From contig CAVQAI010000009.1 of NCBI GenBank assembly GCA_963710495.1, positions 496,001 through 560,000 on the forward strand: a DNA stretch of 64,000 bases, read 5' to 3'. Each line of letters starts with the position of its first letter. Position 1 is the first letter of the stretch. The translations under genes were made by a program, and so were the position numbers. Under the pieces are notes generated by a model, which was not told the origin of the DNA, did no database searches, and worked only from the letters and a program-made list of their open reading frames with translations. This DNA comes from Bog-756 sp963710495. GTDB lineage: Bacteria; Actinomycetota; Acidimicrobiia; Acidimicrobiales; RAAP-2. Of the stretch, positions 60,758-64,000 are shown piece after piece.

Positions 60758-61897
60758 ATGTTGCTGAACCTGACTTCAGACCAGGAGTTCTTCCACCAGA
60801 CGACGGCGCGGTTCCTCGACGAGCTTGCCGCTCCCGACGAGATCCGGCGTCTTCGGGACGACGAGGCCGGCTTCGGCGCCACCTTCTGGAAGCGCGGGGC
60901 CGAGCTCGGGTGGACGTCCCTGTTGGTCGGCGAGGACCACGGCGGCGGCTCGATCAGCGGTGACGGGCCCGTCGACCTCACGCTCATCGCCCACGAGTTC
61001 GGCCGGCACGCCGCCCCCGGTCCGCTCCTGCCCACGAACGTCGTCGCCGCCGCCTTGGGCGACCGTCCGGGGGACGGCCACGGGGAGCTCCTCGCCAACC
61101 TCATGAACGGGTCGGCGGTTGCGTCATGGTGCTACGGGGAGCCCCGGCCCAATGACCCGCTGGGGCGGATCACGCTGGACATCCGGGTCGAGGGCTCCGA
61201 GGTCGCCGTCAACGGCGTCAAGCGCCCGGTCGAATACGGGGGGCAGGCAAGTCACCTCCTCGTGACCGGCCGGACGGAACACGGACTCACCCAGGTCGTC
61301 GTGCCGCAGGACGCGGCGGGCGTCTCCGTCCGCCCGATGCGGGCCCTCGATCTCACTCGCCGCTTCTGCGAGGTCGAATTCCGGGATGTCCGAATTCCGA
61401 AGGATGCACTGGTCGGCGGGGAGGGAACCGCCGGCCCGCAGGTCGAGCGCCAACTCCAGCTGGCCCTGGTCATCGCCAACGCCGAGTCGGTCGGAGCCAT
61501 GCAGGCCGCACTCGACATGACCATCGCATGGGCCTTCGACCGCTACTCCTTCGGCCGCCCGCTCGCCTCCTACCAGGAGATCAAGCACCGCTTCGCTGAC
61601 ATGACGGCGTGGCTGGAGGCGAGCCATGCCGTCAGCGACGCGGCCGCCAGGGCCGTTTCGGCCCGTTCGCCGGGGGCCGGGGAGCTGGTGAGCGCGGCCA
61701 AGGGGTTCATCGGCGACTACGGTTCGGAGCTCATCCAGGACTGCGTCCAGATCCACGGTGGAATCGGCATCACCTTCGACCACGATTTGCATCTCTTCCT
61801 CCGCCGGCACACCCTGAACCGCTCGCTCCTCGGCACGCCGGCCGAGCACCGGCAGCGGATCACCGACATCTTCGAGCGCGATCAGGACGCGGCATGA
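60758..61897 (+). CDS. Acyl-CoA dehydrogenase, subunit 1
   Basis: 379 residues from ATG 60758 (GGAG eight bases upstream; GTG 60746 alternative). N-terminal helical bundle LTSDQEFFHQTTARFLDELA, FAD/substrate barrel VEYGGQASHLLVTG, C-terminal AFDRYSFGRPLASYQEIKH and VQIHGGIGITFDHDLHLFLR, all standard. ATGA overlap with the next acyl-CoA dehydrogenase suggests a heteromeric enzyme like the FadE pairs of steroid or branched-acid degradation. Confidence 0.92.
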   Translation: MLLNLTSDQEFFHQTTARFLDELAAPDEIRRLRDDEAGFGATFWKRGAELGWTSLLVGEDHGGGSISGDGPVDLTLIAHEFGRHAAPGPLLPTNVVAAALGDRPGDGHGELLANLMNGSAVASWCYGEPRPNDPLGRITLDIRVEGSEVAVNGVKRPVEYGGQASHLLVTGRTEHGLTQVVVPQDAAGVSVRPMRALDLTRRFCEVEFRDVRIPKDALVGGEGTAGPQVERQLQLALVIANAESVGAMQAALDMTIAWAFDRYSFGRPLASYQEIKHRFADMTAWLEASHAVSDAAARAVSARSPGAGELVSAAKGFIGDYGSELIQDCVQIHGGIGITFDHDLHLFLRRHTLNRSLLGTPAEHRQRITDIFERDQDAA

Positions 61898-63156
61898 ACG
61901 CAGACGAACGAGTGGATGTGGACACGTTCCGCCGTCTCGCCCGGTCGTGGATCCGTTCGAACCTCAAGGAGATCGAGCCGGGCGCGTTGCAGGGCATCCT
62001 GCGCAACGTCAATACCGACGAGCAGGAGCTCGCCGCGGTGGCCCGCGATCGGGAAGTGCAACGCATGCTCTTCGATGCCGGTTTCGCCGGGATCTGCTTC
62101 CCCACCGCATACGGGGGCCGAGGGCTGACCCCGGCCCACCAGCAGGCATTCAACGAGGAGCTCGTCGGGTTCGAATACCCCGTCCGGATCCAATCGCCCA
62201 CCATCTCGCCGTGCGCCGCCGTGCTGCTCGAATTCGGCAGCGAGGAGCAGAAGCTCGGGCACCTCCCGGCCATCCTCAAAGGTGAGGAGTTGTGGATGCA
62301 GTTCCTCTCCGAGCCGAGCGGTGGCTCCGACGTGGCCGGTGCCCTCACCTCCGCTGTTCGTGACGGTGACCAGTGGATGCTCAACGGATCGAAGGTGTGG
62401 ACCACCGGAGCATGGTGGTCGGATTGGGGGCTGTGCCTGGCCCGGACCAACTGGGACGTCCCGAAGCACCGGGGCCTGACGGTGTTCATGGTGCCGATCC
62501 ACCAGGCCGGGGTCGAGGTCCACCGGATCGAAATGCTCAATGGCTCCAGGGAATTCTGCCAGGAGTTCCTCACCGACGTCCCCGTTCCGGACAGCGATCG
62601 CATCGGCGATGTCGACGACGGCTGGACGGTCGGGGTCCGCTGGATGTTCCATGAACGAATGCTGCACAACTCGCCGTACGTCACCGTCCCGGCGGTCGAT
62701 GCCCATTCGGGGATCGGTGCCGCGTCGGCCCTGCGGATCGCCCGCAGCGGCGATCGCCTCGATTCCCCCCGGGTGCGCGACGTCCTCGGTGAGGCCCGCA
62801 TGCTCGAGCTGGTCGGCGAGGCGCTCCAGAGCCGCCTGGGCGAAGGGCTCAGCACGGGCGTCATCGCCGATCAGTCGGCCGCCATCGGCCGGCTGTTCTC
62901 CGGGATGGTTGCGACCCGCACCACCACCATCGGATTCGAGATCGCCGGCGTCGACGGTGGGACCTGGACGGACGCGGACGGCGCCATCGCCGACTGCGGC
63001 ACGGACTTCCTGATGCGGCAAGTCGCGACCATCGGGGGCGGGACCACGGAGATGGCCCGGAACGTGATCAGTGAGCGCGTCCTCGGCATGCCCCGGGAGC
63101 GGACCCTCGATCGTGATCTCCCATTCCGGGACGTGCCGAGGAGCGCCGCGCCATGA
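61894..63156 (+). CDS. Acyl-CoA dehydrogenase, subunit 2
   Basis: 420 residues from ATG 61894, overlapping the preceding stop by four bases. GFAGICFPTAYGGRGLTPAHQ, MQFLSEPSGGSDVAG (FAD loop), MLNGSKVWTTGAWWSDWGL and the C-terminal QVATIGGGTTEMARNVISER match the FadE6/FadE17/CaiA-type group. With the first subunit it probably forms an alpha2beta2 dehydrogenase for a bulky acyl-CoA such as a steroid or terpene side chain. Confidence 0.93.
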   Translation: MNADERVDVDTFRRLARSWIRSNLKEIEPGALQGILRNVNTDEQELAAVARDREVQRMLFDAGFAGICFPTAYGGRGLTPAHQQAFNEELVGFEYPVRIQSPTISPCAAVLLEFGSEEQKLGHLPAILKGEELWMQFLSEPSGGSDVAGALTSAVRDGDQWMLNGSKVWTTGAWWSDWGLCLARTNWDVPKHRGLTVFMVPIHQAGVEVHRIEMLNGSREFCQEFLTDVPVPDSDRIGDVDDGWTVGVRWMFHERMLHNSPYVTVPAVDAHSGIGAASALRIARSGDRLDSPRVRDVLGEARMLELVGEALQSRLGEGLSTGVIADQSAAIGRLFSGMVATRTTTIGFEIAGVDGGTWTDADGAIADCGTDFLMRQVATIGGGTTEMARNVISERVLGMPRERTLDRDLPFRDVPRSAAP

Positions 63157-63250
63157 GGCCCCGTGCCTCAATGGACGTACGATCGCCATGGCCTCCCCGA
63201 ACCGGCTGAGGGCCACTTCGAAGGAAACCGAAACTCACGAGAGGATGAGC

Positions 63251-64000
63251 ATGACACTGTTCGACACATTTCGCTACGACGGCAAGCGGGCACTGGTGGT
63301 CGGTGGGGCGACCGGCATGGGGGCGGCGACGGCCGAGTTGGTGCAGTCCGCCGGTGCCGAGGTCGTGGTCATGGACTACGCCGAGGTCACGCTGCCGGGC
63401 GCCACGGGGATCCACGTGAACTTGGCCGAGCGGGACTCGATCGACGCCGCCCTGGAACAGTGCGGAGGGCCCGTGCACGCCCTCTTCTCCTGCGCCGGCG
63501 TCGCTGACGGCACGCCCGGCATCGAGAAGATCAACTTCATCGGCCACCGCCATATCATCGACCGGCTCCTGACCGAGGAGCGGCTCCCCGCCGGATCGGC
63601 CATCGGCTTCATCTCGTCCGCCGCCGGGCTGGGTTGGGAGGCCAACCTTCCGCGCATCAAGGAATTTCTCGCCACCCCTGACTTCGACAGCGCCGTGGAG
63701 TGGGTGGCCGCCAACGGCGGGGCGGACTACATGTCGAGCAAGCAGGCCATGTGCGCCTACGTCGCCAGCCAGGCCTTTCCATTGCTCAAGCGGGGAGTCC
63801 GGATCAACGCCATCTGCCCCGGGCCGACCGACACTCCCCTGGCGCAAGCCAACAAGGAGCTCTGGCTCGGCTTCGGCGCCGACTATCGGGACGAGTTGGG
63901 GGTCGAGGCATCCAGCCCTCTCGAACAGGCGTACCCGCTGGTGTTCCTGTGCAGTGCGGCAGCCGCATCGATCAGCGGGGTGACCCTGGTCACGGATATC
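63251..64000 (+). CDS. Short-chain dehydrogenase/reductase, 3' truncated by window edge
   Basis: 250 codons are visible with no stop before the window end. Start ATG 63251, five bases after GAGAGGA (ATG 63245 is in frame). YDGKRALVVGGATGMGAATAEL (nucleotide site), LFSCAGVADG, catalytic Ser in IGFISSAAGLG, Y-x3-K in DYMSSKQAMCAY, INAICPGPTDTPLAQ. Resembles 3-alpha-hydroxysteroid/carveol-type SDRs. Follows the acyl-CoA dehydrogenases by 94 bp. Confidence 0.88.
   Translation, partial: MTLFDTFRYDGKRALVVGGATGMGAATAELVQSAGAEVVVMDYAEVTLPGATGIHVNLAERDSIDAALEQCGGPVHALFSCAGVADGTPGIEKINFIGHRHIIDRLLTEERLPAGSAIGFISSAAGLGWEANLPRIKEFLATPDFDSAVEWVAANGGADYMSSKQAMCAYVASQAFPLLKRGVRINAICPGPTDTPLAQANKELWLGFGADYRDELGVEASSPLEQAYPLVFLCSAAAASISGVTLVTDI

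Noticed and set aside
1..64000. Mobile elements, phage genes, rRNA or tRNA genes
   Set aside because: No transposase, integrase, terminal inverted repeats, tRNA-like cloverleaf or rRNA core sequence was recognised.

Overview
The window reads as a chromosomal segment of a GC-rich actinobacterium. The reasons are strong G/C third-position codon bias, frequent GTG starts, several luciferase-like (probably F420-linked) oxidoreductases, an NDMA-type alcohol dehydrogenase, a LigC/Prim-PolC repair operon and a SpoIIE-type phosphatase. The gene mix (P450s, PhyH dioxygenases, acyl-CoA dehydrogenases, amidohydrolases) suggests a lipid- or xenobiotic-degrading free-living lineage. Acidimicrobiia is my guess, but it is an inference. 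I see no rRNA, tRNA, CRISPR array, transposase, integrase or phage gene.

Layout. 1-8.0 kb: a 5'-truncated amidohydrolase, a transporter/pantothenate kinase pair, a Zn-alcohol dehydrogenase/LLM oxidoreductase pair, and a translationally coupled pair of a DUF7064/7065-like protein and a DUF6285-type phosphotransferase. 8.0-11.8 kb: a Tat-exported phosphoesterase, then a divergent soxR/SDR locus with a MerR-type 19-bp-spacer promoter, the SDR being coupled to queA. 11.8-15.8 kb: a DNA-repair island made of a FEN-like 5' nuclease convergent with a Prim-PolC / HhH-PHP / LigC operon. 16.1-19.4 kb: a GAF-GAF-GAF-SpoIIE phosphatase and an LLM oxidoreductase. 19.4-22.3 kb: PadR divergent from a PhyH dioxygenase and an alpha/beta hydrolase, then a DHFR-like reductase.

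22.5-27.1 kb holds three genes that each need a frame change to read through: an amidohydrolase-SnoaL fusion, a secreted PHB-depolymerase-like esterase, and a multi-pass membrane protein. This is either a local assembly problem or real decay. 27.2-35.5 kb: NDMA-type alcohol dehydrogenase, an alpha/beta hydrolase with a neocarzinostatin-like C-terminal domain, an unusual IlvC (KARI) paralogue, a P450, an SDR/Zn-ADH operon and a second PhyH enzyme. 35.5-41.6 kb: sulfotransferase, DHA2 efflux pump, a membrane-anchored beta-helix protein with a long Ser/Thr/Pro linker, and a secreted alpha/beta hydrolase.

41.8-49.6 kb is organised around regulated transport and oxidation: a P450 with its [3Fe-4S] ferredoxin; MarR divergent from an MFS pump with a dyad inside the promoter spacer; two perfect hairpins ahead of a CTP-synthase-like amidotransferase paralogue; and TetR divergent from a DrrAB-like ABC exporter with a palindromic operator. 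49.6-53.5 kb: DUF427/thioesterase and SDR/D-aminoacylase operons. 53.7-64 kb: a catabolic run of two tandem P450s, LLM oxidoreductase, aldehyde dehydrogenase and VOC protein, a TetR regulator, a 736-bp non-coding gap with a candidate operator, a coupled pair of acyl-CoA dehydrogenases, and an SDR that runs off the window end. Together the last block looks like a side-chain or terpenoid/steroid-like oxidation pathway, although the substrate cannot be read from sequence.
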